From Stramenopiles sp. TOSAG23-2 (taxonomy: Eukaryota > Sar), in NCBI GenBank assembly GCA_900128395.1, contig LT649248.1, positions 1 through 61,616 on the forward strand: a stretch of 61,616 nt of DNA. Reading direction: 5' to 3'. Shown here piece by piece: positions 9,801 to 17,036 of this stretch. The notes under the pieces are model-generated. The model was not told where the DNA came from and did no database searches. It worked only from the letters and a program-made list of their open reading frames with translations. The position numbers and the translations under genes are program-made. Within the stretch, counting starts at the first letter, position 1. Each line of letters starts with the position of its first letter.

Positions 9801-11197
9801 ATCTAATTGTTTTTGGTTTAAATGAATTAAAGGATATTGATAAAAAAATTGAAGATAGCACGGTGAATCAATCCGATTCAAAGGAAAAGAATAATGAAAA
9901 ACAGAAATTGTTAATTAAACGTTTTAATTCTATGAAAAAAGTGTTCATTTCATTAACTTTATGCATTTGTGATATGTTTACTACATATGGACTTAAATTT
10001 CAAGGAAAACTTAAGGAAGGAGAAACGGAGATAACAAAAGTTATCATTGATATAATGACCTTTATCCCACCATCTTTGTCACATATGAAAGTCATTATTG
10101 CATATTTTATTTCAATATTTGGTATTCCAGAATTAATTGTGACAAGCTTGAAAGAGTTTGTAAATATGTTGATTTCAAATAATGGTAATAAAAAATCACA
10201 ATACATGAACAAAAGGGTACATTTAATTTTTGATGCCTTTTTTAGTCAAGAAAATATTTTGAAATTACAAGATCTAATGCGGTCATATATTCGAACCGTG
10301 CGTAACAATTTGGGTAAGGATACCGGCGAAGAAATGTCAGACATTATTGAATTTTTCAAAACAAACATAAGAGATATGAGTACAAGAATAGCAAAGTCTC
10401 TAGGTGATGAAATGTTAAAAGTATTCCAAAAAACATATTTTCCAGACATAAAAGCGCCGACGATAGATGGAGCAAAAAATCTAATGGTTACCTTGTATAA
10501 ATTTTCAACAATGAAAGATAAAACTAATGCTATGAAAAATATATTAATTCAATTTCTCGATACGAAATATGGCGCATTGGATGATCCAAAACAAGCAAAG
10601 CAAAAAATTAAAATTATTGATTTTATTGAAAAGTGCGAAGAAATACGTAAGATTATTAAAAAGTTGCGAACAGATAAAACGAAGACAACTAAAATTTCAA
10701 AGGAAGAAAAATATCGACGAATATTCAAAGAAGTTGATACTAGTGGAGATGGTTTAATAGATTTCGATGAATTCAAAGTTTTAGTTAACAAGACTTTAAG
10801 CTTAAGTATGGCACCTCAGCGTTTAAAGGATATGTTCTCTATGTGGGATACTAATAATGGTGGTAATCTTGATATCCATGAATTTGAAAAAGCTATGGAA
10901 GATTTAGAAGGCGAAATTACAAAATCATGCATACACAAACTTGGTCTATCCGAACAAACCGTCTATCCAGTTTTATTTTGTCTTGCAGTGTATATGATTG
11001 GAGTCCTAGGCTTTATTTTAATGGGTTTTGCGGCATTTACCGCTGGCACAGCATTTAGTGCTGGTATCGGCTCTATCCTGCCATTGGTTGCCGGGAAATC
11101 AGCTAGCTTCGGGAATTTTATTAAAAATGTCAATTTTGAGGAACTAGTGGAGAAAGTATTGAAAACAGATTTTCAAGGGAAGGAAGAAGATGAGTAA
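881..11197 (+). CDS. Giant multipass membrane protein with SH3-like, Tudor-like, FN2 and EF-hand domains (3438 aa)
   Basis: This is a single uninterrupted ORF starting at the first ATG. Order by residue: three 10-residue VEKS..EEKE repeats (about 61-90); an SH3-like domain (about 97-156, with LSFKKG and RGFIKKDHLEVY); a Tudor-like domain (about 157-210); TM1 (about 281-300); a large ectodomain rich in N-x-T sequons with one fibronectin type II module (about 818-848, CIFPFKY and PWCTT); a TM at about 1122-1154; two TMs at 1258-1305; a long Asp/Glu/Ser region (about 1520-1690); TMs near 1819, 1857, 1909 and 2172-2230; a long helical region with a C-x2-C-x2-C cluster near 2786; two EF-hands (loops near 3286 and 3322); and a last hydrophobic segment (3361-3403). 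The sequon-rich part lies between TM1 and TM2, so it is probably extracellular and the N-terminus cytosolic. I recognise no complete family. A Ca2+-responsive surface receptor or adhesion protein is inference only. Confidence 0.85.
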   Translation: MSDDSGDFRLPKRKWRKSRKSKGAKSKRKVEEQSNKTLQYENAIIDENDIELGIKRSSTDVEKSYWEEKEVEKSYDEEKEVEKSDGEEKQEIVENKVLHIVKMDFDGADEDHQLSFKKGAIVLLDDNSDDNDMVEVYLQNDPSQRGFIKKDHLEVYDAKIGDIISVYRESWGDDTYVGKVLNIGNDGRMEVEFEDETLNDIIMDEICHVETDRFNKALYATNKLFTKLYEATGAEQSLNDIDEIINGVEIKEIEGETVFQKFPLPEIKVMAENRKGHKKAMMCCHILIILSCIFLLLFHFKAQRKINTGDFIPYGKDLFIRSNGCDVNFIHLITAGHMDKEETTSAQAQAKGTFMKVTETLDLMYLINYYGSLLAHVTEDVDPCLDSEEKIEQFKDNYCISYIHNELYFGQFARYFDPTLLTTDGSIVKIVETDKKVEIVAFEALDSKTFCEVNVWLSSGLNNVTIMQTGRPIKVNKIDNSMVHVKETCECEGGTLFSQKQVCLCENEAERTTESKLRNKKTSNRVSDSKFIVKQEIYEYSKNGNWRLNIDNLQINGTNLDLNMTNVKVKKISMFVQSGNIQIHGLQLNSSGVTSCNNGDETDIRGRCNHTIKVGIDLGKVNGIGIIKANGQNLCAPNGPKSCEGNLHLTMVTPTRIKYSQNNGIVCGAAHGIKVEHSNCKVPTQANRNKNYNNDNNNNASNSSTDIDSINPGDPNSDIGSIDIEAVYNSTNNNTNDANSNYGDTSTCEGQAILCTTGVIDFNADIDFSFDTPLMGCTEDEEIENIETFVNGGGLYFGVVKYNATQTQFVNNRHTVDGLPCIFPFKYKNKMYYDCTYEDYDLPWCTTNFDSILNPKRLNEARMEDIKTCPSNGTYINGTYLNSTYSNGTYLPECDPNYQQLDGNDQWGVCETYEKIEGYAYKLKNVDKIRFDKKSNALLKDVIPFENLLLNDPIIASIEMVSKTSARGRSFWLYATSPSHLLVRNDGLLINSLGLVSARYFYPGSPIRVSPGLCPVEVLPDGMLTTHQMGEVSKSMANKIGVSGLSRLAWFGNFEFLPFLRGSTVWKQEWIYRKDGSFFPQLGFLEQELAVGTMFFNAKEGGGDFLSGYVETSITDDPLSAAALFALVLSYGLSGIWFIMSFFIVFPALFNYINVKFAEYVRKRRKLSITERRLELDKNKKKRDHKSLDETIATGKKDNGDFWEGAKHLDDAVSMLMDELDPEQSLNDNNAGSDKRNGKKDKGKKKPGVSCGYVHNSVLWLAAIIISVIIFVVFLSVEPDGTMWTFYWTYPFIIFTLLTLFLTRESSYINCCKWILEPPETAVKSKTVIADLHDKFNLLKMIRSNYRAKSVIDRNKIKIEEITEIFDELKHKLNDEKYVESYRKKINYFCELTSEKVDEITRKMEIIDHAWLNIELNKAYYVDKLTFWEIPVIMYQIFVAPKLKNSLNGFVHDEIINDDHLFNKWFWNQSLMYQYIITVLFIVRKIGMKTFPYVDLSLKNILELFKRENFFEFELYSKYSGAGSGDDSYDESSSSDVEESDGDVDEESDEEYDEESDEENDEEFDDDESDEDDDESGEDSVAESDADEEWDSDSCFRRCLCCFSGEKSDSEPERCPICKKEKDPDPESDPESEYELDSNDGSVDSDEVSDSDEVSDSDDVSDSDEGSDSDEVSDSDEVPDSDSCCRRCCHRGEVSDSYYCTCPIGVGAYFRFHDIRCFVNYYSTHQFSKSSYMVRGYKEVEESKGVTLKKFKLTYDSYCDTKGLAKMPLNTKSINDVCQKFGIEYDKNKEIFKKVKLLKNFKTTRGGFENEMDDSKEKFFFGPICFLVYIFFSSWFFMLFLVYGIIKRFFPAQQQLFLSLRIAALLSFSMPLVMIVFLYHYATYDYFTLPFYQYDDFLYRPYKIYSTSFLGFGQVILWLSVFLLILGSADLLLFYLLGEVNYSTKIVYAFKRGEKVLKKEDSMGFVKKYFGNCCTSNCCTSNCCTSNCCTSKGKKSNKNDTENSTETKANGQDTQKKDNLKKGISYEVINVNVKKDGSIDGYELREHVRQKIQGAAYCGIFSTNYRKICKYQLGDIVSVVSKKKNDDEEEKNGNKKGEYQYQLVDYKKWKRKRKKWKRQKEPQEAKEGDGETYDWEQNGWKRVFTKTMQEIVPNYRLDIKNIWYLLWYVSKFLQAFINFFFLLVLDFAISILLAYVTMVFTWWILGAVVNPERILAFASAVVVFIGTIKQMVTDLKSMKEEATTKIKKVVEKMIQDIIAKSSSMSKAIAKNVKLPKLPGAFSSLDMNALEIYSLVKQDGGVKKLSKMVVAASFQEFVTKEKIKKDSDTYSLVMIVQELVECLLLKKSEQLNAFGKVASKMILLLLNSGGKNKTQNEQKSLEDDKNDTEIIHKLLQSLVVLGIESKDNVTVRRAITSFEECFFLIIEKENINADFMKYVFVFLKMITADLKILQSCMKRVTNLFDSNPETGKNDKEQVIIRIQNISVNLLKLMISFSSLNFMNVVIKNVLLNGEVKIGEEFFDLRFVEKFEKEFFKFVEITYKSRGKISEVERAGENIIKIFVNNSMQKLTNNIKKDGKKASIVKVVRPLGKEIAKATGQMLHQIIEDTTSKGNVQKKNTAKSVTAADLLNFFKNILSHMMDIMSDNSINNYMGKEAHGKFVKEIWQPIRLDVNYDLVKPVEKQFRNIFSKLLIFLKDKANETEEKEGKKNLISLKMELFAFFLNMFFGPKKEGSREENHNHSNKYFVNAVMNLGIIKNNKIKVDKVKKMIDTLKDIVKTQLYLKLCNECVECGKARKDKRKNYCKDCRDKKNEKEKIKVVSDRKNRIEKIKKTIKPIFDTLREMQSGLAKFLKDDIKDEEASNGKIEKLNSLDLALDLVATYINALIEFSISYLKQEMKSGLDKIKSWSKSKTKRTKQTETEGENKNCVDTVIDLLNRTNKYIEKVKEAFEKAIDEKKTKAYSGIKEGLDNIYNLIVFGLNELKDIDKKIEDSTVNQSDSKEKNNEKQKLLIKRFNSMKKVFISLTLCICDMFTTYGLKFQGKLKEGETEITKVIIDIMTFIPPSLSHMKVIIAYFISIFGIPELIVTSLKEFVNMLISNNGNKKSQYMNKRVHLIFDAFFSQENILKLQDLMRSYIRTVRNNLGKDTGEEMSDIIEFFKTNIRDMSTRIAKSLGDEMLKVFQKTYFPDIKAPTIDGAKNLMVTLYKFSTMKDKTNAMKNILIQFLDTKYGALDDPKQAKQKIKIIDFIEKCEEIRKIIKKLRTDKTKTTKISKEEKYRRIFKEVDTSGDGLIDFDEFKVLVNKTLSLSMAPQRLKDMFSMWDTNNGGNLDIHEFEKAMEDLEGEITKSCIHKLGLSEQTVYPVLFCLAVYMIGVLGFILMGFAAFTAGTAFSAGIGSILPLVAGKSASFGNFIKNVNFEELVEKVLKTDFQGKEEDE
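1061..1150 (+). repeat. Three 30-bp tandem repeats in the giant gene
   Basis: Three in-frame 10-codon units encode VEKSYWEEKE, VEKSYDEEKE and VEKSDGEEKQ. The charged repeats precede the SH3-like domain. The near-identical DNA shows recent duplication. Confidence 0.8.
3496..3555 (+). repeat. 15-bp repeats encoding N-G/S-T-Y sequons
   Basis: Four consecutive five-codon units each encode an Asn-Gly/Ser-Thr-Tyr motif, so each carries an N-glycosylation sequon. They lie just after the fibronectin type II module of the giant protein and support its extracellular placement. Confidence 0.7.
5810..5926 (+). repeat. 18-bp tandem repeat (Asp-Ser-Asp-Glu-Val-Ser)
   Basis: Six full units and a partial one, based on ATTCAGATGAAGTGTCCG, repeat in frame and encode an acidic DSDEVS-type tract in the giant protein. 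Two short Cys/Arg clusters (around 5660 and 5925) flank the acidic region. The same 18-mer reappears in part at about 5956. Confidence 0.85.
6794..6853 (+). repeat. Four perfect 15-bp repeats encoding NCCTS
   Basis: The unit AACTGTTGCACATCG occurs four times without change, giving Asn-Cys-Cys-Thr-Ser four times. It lies in a loop of the giant protein just after a TM segment. Paired cysteines near a membrane may be lipidated or bind metal; that is inference. Confidence 0.85.
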
Positions 11198-11651
11198 AAA
11201 AAAAAAAAAAGAGCTTTAATAAAAAACGTCGTAAAATCCAACATATTCGTACACCTAAATATAAAAACTGCGGTGGTGCCCAAAAACATTCCCCCACATT
11301 TTATAATTTACGGTAGCTATATTGCAGTTAATCGTATACTGCATGTACAAGTTTCGGTATTTTGAATGCTATTTGCCTGCTATTTATATTAATTGGTTTT
11401 TTTTTGTCTTCTTCTCGGCCATTAATTATTCATTTAATTCTTCTTCATTTAATTCATTTAATTTACAGACTTACTTCAAAAATTTGAAATATTTTTTAGA
11501 TGCTCGAGATACGTCTGTCTATTGTGTCATAGATATAGAAACGAATATAAGCGTGTGTATTATTCCGTGTGTTTTTTTTAATCTTTTTTGTTTTCTTCTT
11601 CTCTCTCTCTTTTTTTTTTTTTTTTGTGGTTCAGAATAATTTTTTACAAAG
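11198..11651. other. Intergenic spacer
   Basis: An A-run follows the stop codon of the giant gene, and a long T-rich tract (about 11565-11625) lies just before the next start codon. No gene, repeat or RNA was recognised. Confidence 0.5.
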
Positions 11652-14069
11652 ATGATGGAAGAAAAAAATATTACATTAAGAGTTACAATTGGTAGAGCTT
11701 TGCGTGGCAGTGGAAGAATTATACATACAACATTGAAAGCAAATGTTAAAAATGGTAATCATACAAACAATTTTTGTACAAATATATATAATGTTTTAGT
11801 CAATAATTCATATTGTAAACCAAGTATAATCGATCAAGGATACGTTCCATTTGCATTAAGCTTTACAAACAATGATTCACTAAAAATAAATGAATCAACA
11901 CGCGATACAACACAACACGGTAAACAATGGAAACAATTGCAAAATATTATTGAAATAAAATCTATCATCCAAGTAATATCAACTATGTCATCTTCATCTT
12001 ATTTAATTGATATACGTTTAGTACGAAAAGATATTGCTACTGATTTTGGTAAAAAGAAGATTGAGAACCCAAATCGTACTTCATCAAAGTCATCATCATC
12101 ATCATCATCATCATCATCGTATTTTGGTGTTGGTATTGTAGGTGAGACGAAAGATGCACATCATGGTACATTATTACGAAGTTCATATCAATATGGTGCA
12201 TCTTTTATTTGCACAATTGGTGGAAAACATAGTAAACATACCATGCGAGATACAGACACAAGTAAAGCATGGTGTTACATTCCGATATTTTCCTATCCAA
12301 CTGTTGAAAAATTAACAAATTGTGCACCATATAATTGTCCATGGGTAGCTTGTATTGATGGACCAGGTGGCATCCCATTAAATGAATTTAAACATCCACA
12401 ACGAGCATTGTATTTATTTCCAGGAGACGATGATACATTATTGCAAACAATTTTACCAAAATGTAAATTTCATATTTCCCCACCACGATCGACAAAATAC
12501 AAAGGTGCAGAATTAACAACTTCTCCAATATTTGGAAGTATGGTATTGTATGATCGTCATGTGAAAGAAAATTCCTATAAACAACTATTGAATATTGGTT
12601 CTGCTTCAAAAAATCATAAACGAAAGGCAGCAACAAATAATAATAATCAAGTATCTTTACAAAAAAAAAGTAGAAAAAAAAAAGGTAATAATACAATGAT
12701 GATGGATGTTGACAACGATGACGATAAAGATGAAGACGAAACGTCTATTCATAGTGTACGCGAATGGGAAGAAAAATATTATAATTATAAAAATGTGTTA
12801 CATGTAAATAAAGAGAAAGAAAAAACATTGAATCATCTTGAACAAAATCAAATGAAGCATTATATTGCAATATGGACAAATCATGCTTATAAAAATAGAT
12901 TAGCAGTATATTTACGTGATATATACAATTTATATATTGTTGCACATTCAAATCAATTATGTATTTTCAATAGTGTTAGAAATAATAATAATAATAATAA
13001 TGATGACAACAACAACAACAATGTAAATGAAAATTATACAACATTAGAAAAATTATGCCATGATAGTTTACCCTTACGTGCAATGAAATTTTGTATTATA
13101 TATAATCACATAGTAGATAATACAAATCAAATATGTCAACTCATTGTAAATCATTATGATAGTATTAATAATAGTAATAATAATAATACGAAAGATAATA
13201 ATAGTAATAAGAAAATAGTATATCGTATACAAACACGTCCAAATACTTTGACAAATAAAATCATTCCATTATTACCAGATAAAATAGAATTAAATCCAAA
13301 AGTATTTACACATGTAATTTATATAGCATTACAAGACTTTTCCATTAAAAGTACTGATACTACTAATAAGGATAATAATAATAATACATCATTATTATTA
13401 TTGAAATATTTTGTTGGAATCGTTGATAAAAAATTTAATTATAGTACATCTAATGGTTCAAAATTAGGACTAAAATTTTTCGAAAAACCAAAAATATCAC
13501 GTGCATATTATAAATTACATGAATTGGAACAACGTAAGTTAGTACAATTTGTTAATACTAATAATATGAATAACAATAATAACAACGCCAATGAAAACAA
13601 AATTATATCATTAGCAATTGATATTGGTGCTTCGCCTGGTGGATGGACTGAATTTCTAGTTGAAAAACAAAATCGTATGGTATTAGCAATTGATCCTGGG
13701 AATATGGATGAAAAATTAATGAAGAATCCTAATGTAATACATATTAATAAAAAAATGGAAGATTCGATGGAGATAATCAATTCGTATGCATCAAATACAA
13801 GCAAATATTCATTAGATATGATCGTATGTGATATGAATATGGATCCAAGAGATTCTGCACGTATATGCAGTCAAGTTGTTCCATATTTAAAAACAAATGG
13901 AATATTAATATTGACAATTAAATTGGTATTACATGGTAAAAAAATGTACGAAGAATTTTTAAATGAAACATCAATACTTTTATCAAATGCTGGATATAAA
14001 ACTGTTAAAGAATTATGGTTGTTTGCAAATGGTAGACATGAAAGAACATTAATTGCATATAAAGAGTAA
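11652..14069 (+). CDS. Putative RNA 2'-O-methyltransferase: SpoU-like part plus RlmM/FtsJ-like part (805 aa)
   Basis: The C-terminal 200 residues are an FtsJ-type Rossmann methyltransferase: SRAYYKLHE, then the SAM loop DIGASPGGWTE (about 655-665). The catalytic tetrad is K621, D727 (VCDMN), K757 (LTIKL) and E797 (HERTL). Family knowledge assigns such enzymes to ribose 2'-O-methylation of RNA, and the YYKLHE form resembles the RlmM type. The N-terminal half looks like a degenerate SpoU/SPOUT domain (about 247-305: HPQRALYLFPGDDD, later GSMVLYDRHV), which is also an RNA ribose methylase fold. The middle (about 400-610) could be a THUMP-like region cut by polyasparagine inserts. The FtsJ call is strong; the SpoU and THUMP calls rest on pattern only. 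The substrate (rRNA, tRNA or mRNA) cannot be told. Confidence 0.8.
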   Translation: MMEEKNITLRVTIGRALRGSGRIIHTTLKANVKNGNHTNNFCTNIYNVLVNNSYCKPSIIDQGYVPFALSFTNNDSLKINESTRDTTQHGKQWKQLQNIIEIKSIIQVISTMSSSSYLIDIRLVRKDIATDFGKKKIENPNRTSSKSSSSSSSSSSYFGVGIVGETKDAHHGTLLRSSYQYGASFICTIGGKHSKHTMRDTDTSKAWCYIPIFSYPTVEKLTNCAPYNCPWVACIDGPGGIPLNEFKHPQRALYLFPGDDDTLLQTILPKCKFHISPPRSTKYKGAELTTSPIFGSMVLYDRHVKENSYKQLLNIGSASKNHKRKAATNNNNQVSLQKKSRKKKGNNTMMMDVDNDDDKDEDETSIHSVREWEEKYYNYKNVLHVNKEKEKTLNHLEQNQMKHYIAIWTNHAYKNRLAVYLRDIYNLYIVAHSNQLCIFNSVRNNNNNNNDDNNNNNVNENYTTLEKLCHDSLPLRAMKFCIIYNHIVDNTNQICQLIVNHYDSINNSNNNNTKDNNSNKKIVYRIQTRPNTLTNKIIPLLPDKIELNPKVFTHVIYIALQDFSIKSTDTTNKDNNNNTSLLLLKYFVGIVDKKFNYSTSNGSKLGLKFFEKPKISRAYYKLHELEQRKLVQFVNTNNMNNNNNNANENKIISLAIDIGASPGGWTEFLVEKQNRMVLAIDPGNMDEKLMKNPNVIHINKKMEDSMEIINSYASNTSKYSLDMIVCDMNMDPRDSARICSQVVPYLKTNGILILTIKLVLHGKKMYEEFLNETSILLSNAGYKTVKELWLFANGRHERTLIAYKE

Positions 14070-14208
14070 CGATTTGTATGTGTGTGTGTTTAAATAATAT
14101 CTAGAGAGATATGCTAAGAGTAATGTTTCTTTATTTTCACACATCACTCAATATATTATATATATTTTTATACACCTCTCTCGACGACATACAGTATTAA
14201 TATATATA

Positions 14209-14403
14209 TCAATTATTTTTTCTTTTTGGACCTATATTATTATTTGACTTCAATCCATTATATAATCCTACTTCATTTTCATCATTTTTTTTAATTACTT
14301 TTTGTTCTTTTTCTTGTAAATCTGTATATACATATGCCAATACACCACATAATACCCATGCTGCTGCACTTTGTGCGTTTGTCATGTTTCTAAAAAATAC
14401 CAT
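14209..14403 (-). CDS. Small single-pass membrane protein (64 aa), unknown function
   Basis: A short ORF begins at ATG (14403-14401). Near the N-terminus it has one hydrophobic segment (about residues 11-26, SAAAWVLCGVLAYVY) followed by a charged, Asn/Lys-rich tail. It lies tail-to-tail with the methyltransferase gene, 139 bp away, a spacing typical of real genes here. The composition suits a small mitochondrial or ER membrane subunit, but I do not recognise the family. Confidence 0.5.
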   Translation of the reverse strand: MVFFRNMTNAQSAAAWVLCGVLAYVYTDLQEKEQKVIKKNDENEVGLYNGLKSNNNIGPKRKNN

Positions 14404-14861
14404 TTTTATAAATCCTAATAATCTTTTAAAATATAAATTGAATTTTTATTATTTTCAATTTAACTTCATACACAAATATTATAACTTCGAATATTAGAGA
14501 ATTGTATATATATTGGGTGTATATGATATAATATCTTTTTATAATTTATATTATTAACTAAATATTATTTCTCTACATTGAATAATTTTCTACTCTATAT
14601 ATCTAATTATATGATGTTTCCATTAATATTGATAGCAAAGTAGTATAGAAAGATGGATGAGAGATGATGTTAATTGTAAATAGTTAGTATACCTGTGGTA
14701 CTATACATATATAGAAAAGGTTCATCATTTTCAATTATTAAAAAGTTGTTTCTTCAGCCAATAATAAATTTTAATTTAAAAAAAGAATTTTATAGAAAGG
14801 AGAGGAGGCAGGAGCAGAGGAAAATGCATATAAACGTAAATCGACATACGCACATGAGAAT
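14404..14861. other. Intergenic spacer between divergent genes
   Basis: AT-rich DNA between the divergent small membrane protein and TMEM53-family genes. It must hold both promoters, but no element stands out. A purine-rich stretch (about 14795-14825) lies shortly before the downstream start. Confidence 0.4.
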
Positions 14862-15862
14862 ATGTTGGCATTGCAACGAATAACAAAAAATATTAACAAA
14901 TGTTATAAAAAGAATGATGTAAACATTATTTATAATACACGACTATGGTTATCAACAACAACATCATTATCATCTAATAATAATAATAATAATATTAATG
15001 TAAAAAAAACAACATTTCAAAATGGAGTTACATTTAATGAGACTAGTAATAGTAATAATGATAATGATAAGACATTAGTAATTTTTTGTGGATGGATGTC
15101 TTCTACTGATAGACAATTGAAAAAATATCTAGAATATTACCATGGGAAAAATTTAAATACCTTGCAATTTTCTGTTGGTGTCCCACATGTTTTCAATCCA
15201 ACGTTTGGTACAGAACATATGAAAGATATTTTAGACATAACAATAAATACAATAAAACCCGAGCAAATTATATTTCATCATTTCAGTATTGGTGGATTTT
15301 TATATGGACAGATGTTACGTGTATTAATGGATGATCCAATGAAATATGAGGAACAAATCAATCAGAAAATTAAAGGACAAATCTTTGATTCACCACCAGA
15401 TATGAATTCAATACCGTAAGTGATATAAAAATTCCTACATTGTACATGTCCATCATCAATTTCAATTTTCTAACAAAACAACATTATTTTCATATATATT
15501 ATAGCGAAGGACTTGCGGCTCATTTTTTTCCATCAGAACAAAATCCTTTACGATTTTTAGTTAAATTTACTATTGAAATTTTTATGAAAATAACTGCATC
15601 TACAAATGGTGTTGAATGGAAAGCATCATCAAATGCATTTCATAATAATTATTTAAAACATGCACCATCGTTATGGTTTTATTCAAAAGCAGATCCAGTT
15701 TCAAGGTTTGAAGATTGCGAAACTGTCATTAATAAATGGAAACATTTAGGAATAGATGTGACTGCAATTCGATGGGATGATACGCCACATATTCAACATG
15801 GAAGAAAAGATCCAGATCGATATTTTGGTGAATTGGATACATTTTTAACAAAAGTGTTATAG
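14862..15862 (+). CDS. TMEM53: TMEM53/DUF829-family alpha/beta hydrolase-like protein, one intron (303 aa)
   Basis: Two exons, 14862-15415 and 15505-15862, join within a proline codon and give 303 residues. Family marks: VIFCGWMSS near residue 70, IIFHHFSIGGF (the position of the hydrolase nucleophile elbow), QIFDSPPDMNSIP at the exon junction, PSLWFYSKADPVS, and the C-terminal WDDTPHIQHGRKDPDRY. These match the TMEM53/DUF829 family (alpha/beta hydrolase fold, nuclear-envelope or organelle proteins in other eukaryotes). Here FSIGG replaces a canonical GxSxG. The N-terminus is basic, hydroxylated and acid-free, like a mitochondrial presequence. Enzyme activity is not established. Confidence 0.85.
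15416..15504 (+). other. Spliceosomal intron (89 bp)
   Basis: The donor GTAAGT at 15416 and acceptor TATAG ending at 15504 restore the reading frame across the TMEM53-family gene (exon lengths 554 + 358 = 304 codons). The intron contains in-frame stops and is AT-rich. It splits a codon after its second base. Confidence 0.9.
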
Positions 15863-16172
15863 GAAAAAGAAGATAAAAATGTGATATATACACACACATC
15901 ATGTAAATGTGTATTATGATATTATGAGAATGCACATGTAGCGTTTTACTTTTTATACACGCACACAGAGATATAAAATTTTTTTACAGGTGTAAACATT
16001 AAAATAAAAAGTTTTTTTTAATTTTAACTATGATACGCACACATCCTCTCTTGTCCTCGATCATCTTTTCTATGCATATCTAGATCTATATTCATGTTTT
16101 TTAATGTTTTTCATTTTTTATTAAAAGTAAATTGCATATAATGTGTATATATATATATATACGTATATAAAA
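15863..16172. other. Short convergent spacer
   Basis: A 310-bp tail-to-tail spacer between the TMEM53-family and nucleoside phosphorylase genes. It has a TA run at about 16146-16160 close to the stop codon of the second gene. No gene seen. Confidence 0.4.
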
Positions 16173-17036
16173 TCAATCAAGATTTGTTTTGCTTACAACA
16201 TCTACGAAATCCAAAACTAATGCCGAAACATTAGCAGATGCTTGTGCACTATAATGTAATGTTTCATCATGTGTTATATGTTCAGATGTTAAACCAGATG
16301 CTAAATTTACAACAATTGATAATGCGGCACATTTCATTCCACAATGTCGTGCAGCAATAATTTCACCAACTAATGACATACCAACTACATCTGCACCTAG
16401 TACGGTAAATGCGCGAATTTCAGCTGGTGTTTCAAAACTTGGCCCTGTACAAGCTAAATATACACCATCATGCAATGCTACATTATTTTTTTTCGCACAA
16501 TCATGCATAATTTTTTTCAATGCTGGACTATATGCATCCAACATACTTGGAAATCTCGGTCCAATTGGATCATTTGGACCAACTAATGGATTGCAACCTT
16601 GCATATTGATATGATCCGTTACGGATACAATGCTGCCCGGTCCAACATGTTTGCGTAACGATCCAACTGCAGTTGTTGCCAAAAATGCTTTACAGCCAAG
16701 TAATTTCATGGTGTAGATTGGTACTAGAACTTTTCTACAACTACCACCTTCGTATAAGTGTACACGTCCTTGTAAACATGCCACTACGACACCACGCAAC
16801 GTACCAATAACCATATTACCAGCATGTCCATGAACTGTACTAACAGAAAAACCAGGTAAATCACCATATGGAATTACTACAGGATTTTCAATGCTTTTTG
16901 CAACATCTCCCATGCCAGATCCTAATACAATTCCTATTACTGGTTTTAAATCTGTTTTGGAATTAATAACGTCACATGCTTCTTTCGCCCACGCAGAAGG
17001 TAATTTTGTTGTTGTTGATTCTGTCACACTTGACAT
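16173..17036 (-). CDS. PNP: Purine nucleoside phosphorylase (287 aa)
   Basis: It cleaves purine nucleosides with phosphate to the free base and ribose-1-phosphate in the cytosolic purine salvage pathway. Length and motifs fit the trimeric mammalian/XapA-type family: GIVLGSGMGDVA at the start of the core, the phosphate-binding VHGHAGNMV, QGRVHLYEG, TTAVGSLRKHVGPGS, the base-binding GPSFETPAEIR, and GADVVGMSLVGE. The usual GMSTVPE is GMSLVGE here, and the segment that binds the base through Asn in human PNP reads VVNLASG. The start is the first ATG and no targeting signal is seen. It lies tail-to-tail with the TMEM53-family gene. Confidence 0.95.
   Translation of the reverse strand: MSSVTESTTTKLPSAWAKEACDVINSKTDLKPVIGIVLGSGMGDVAKSIENPVVIPYGDLPGFSVSTVHGHAGNMVIGTLRGVVVACLQGRVHLYEGGSCRKVLVPIYTMKLLGCKAFLATTAVGSLRKHVGPGSIVSVTDHINMQGCNPLVGPNDPIGPRFPSMLDAYSPALKKIMHDCAKKNNVALHDGVYLACTGPSFETPAEIRAFTVLGADVVGMSLVGEIIAARHCGMKCAALSIVVNLASGLTSEHITHDETLHYSAQASANVSALVLDFVDVVSKTNLD

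Noticed and set aside
1034-11000. Many minus-strand ORFs of 60-160 codons over the giant gene
   Set aside because: They are Phe/Leu/Ile-rich shadows of AT-rich coding DNA; the plus-strand frame is open for over 10 kb.
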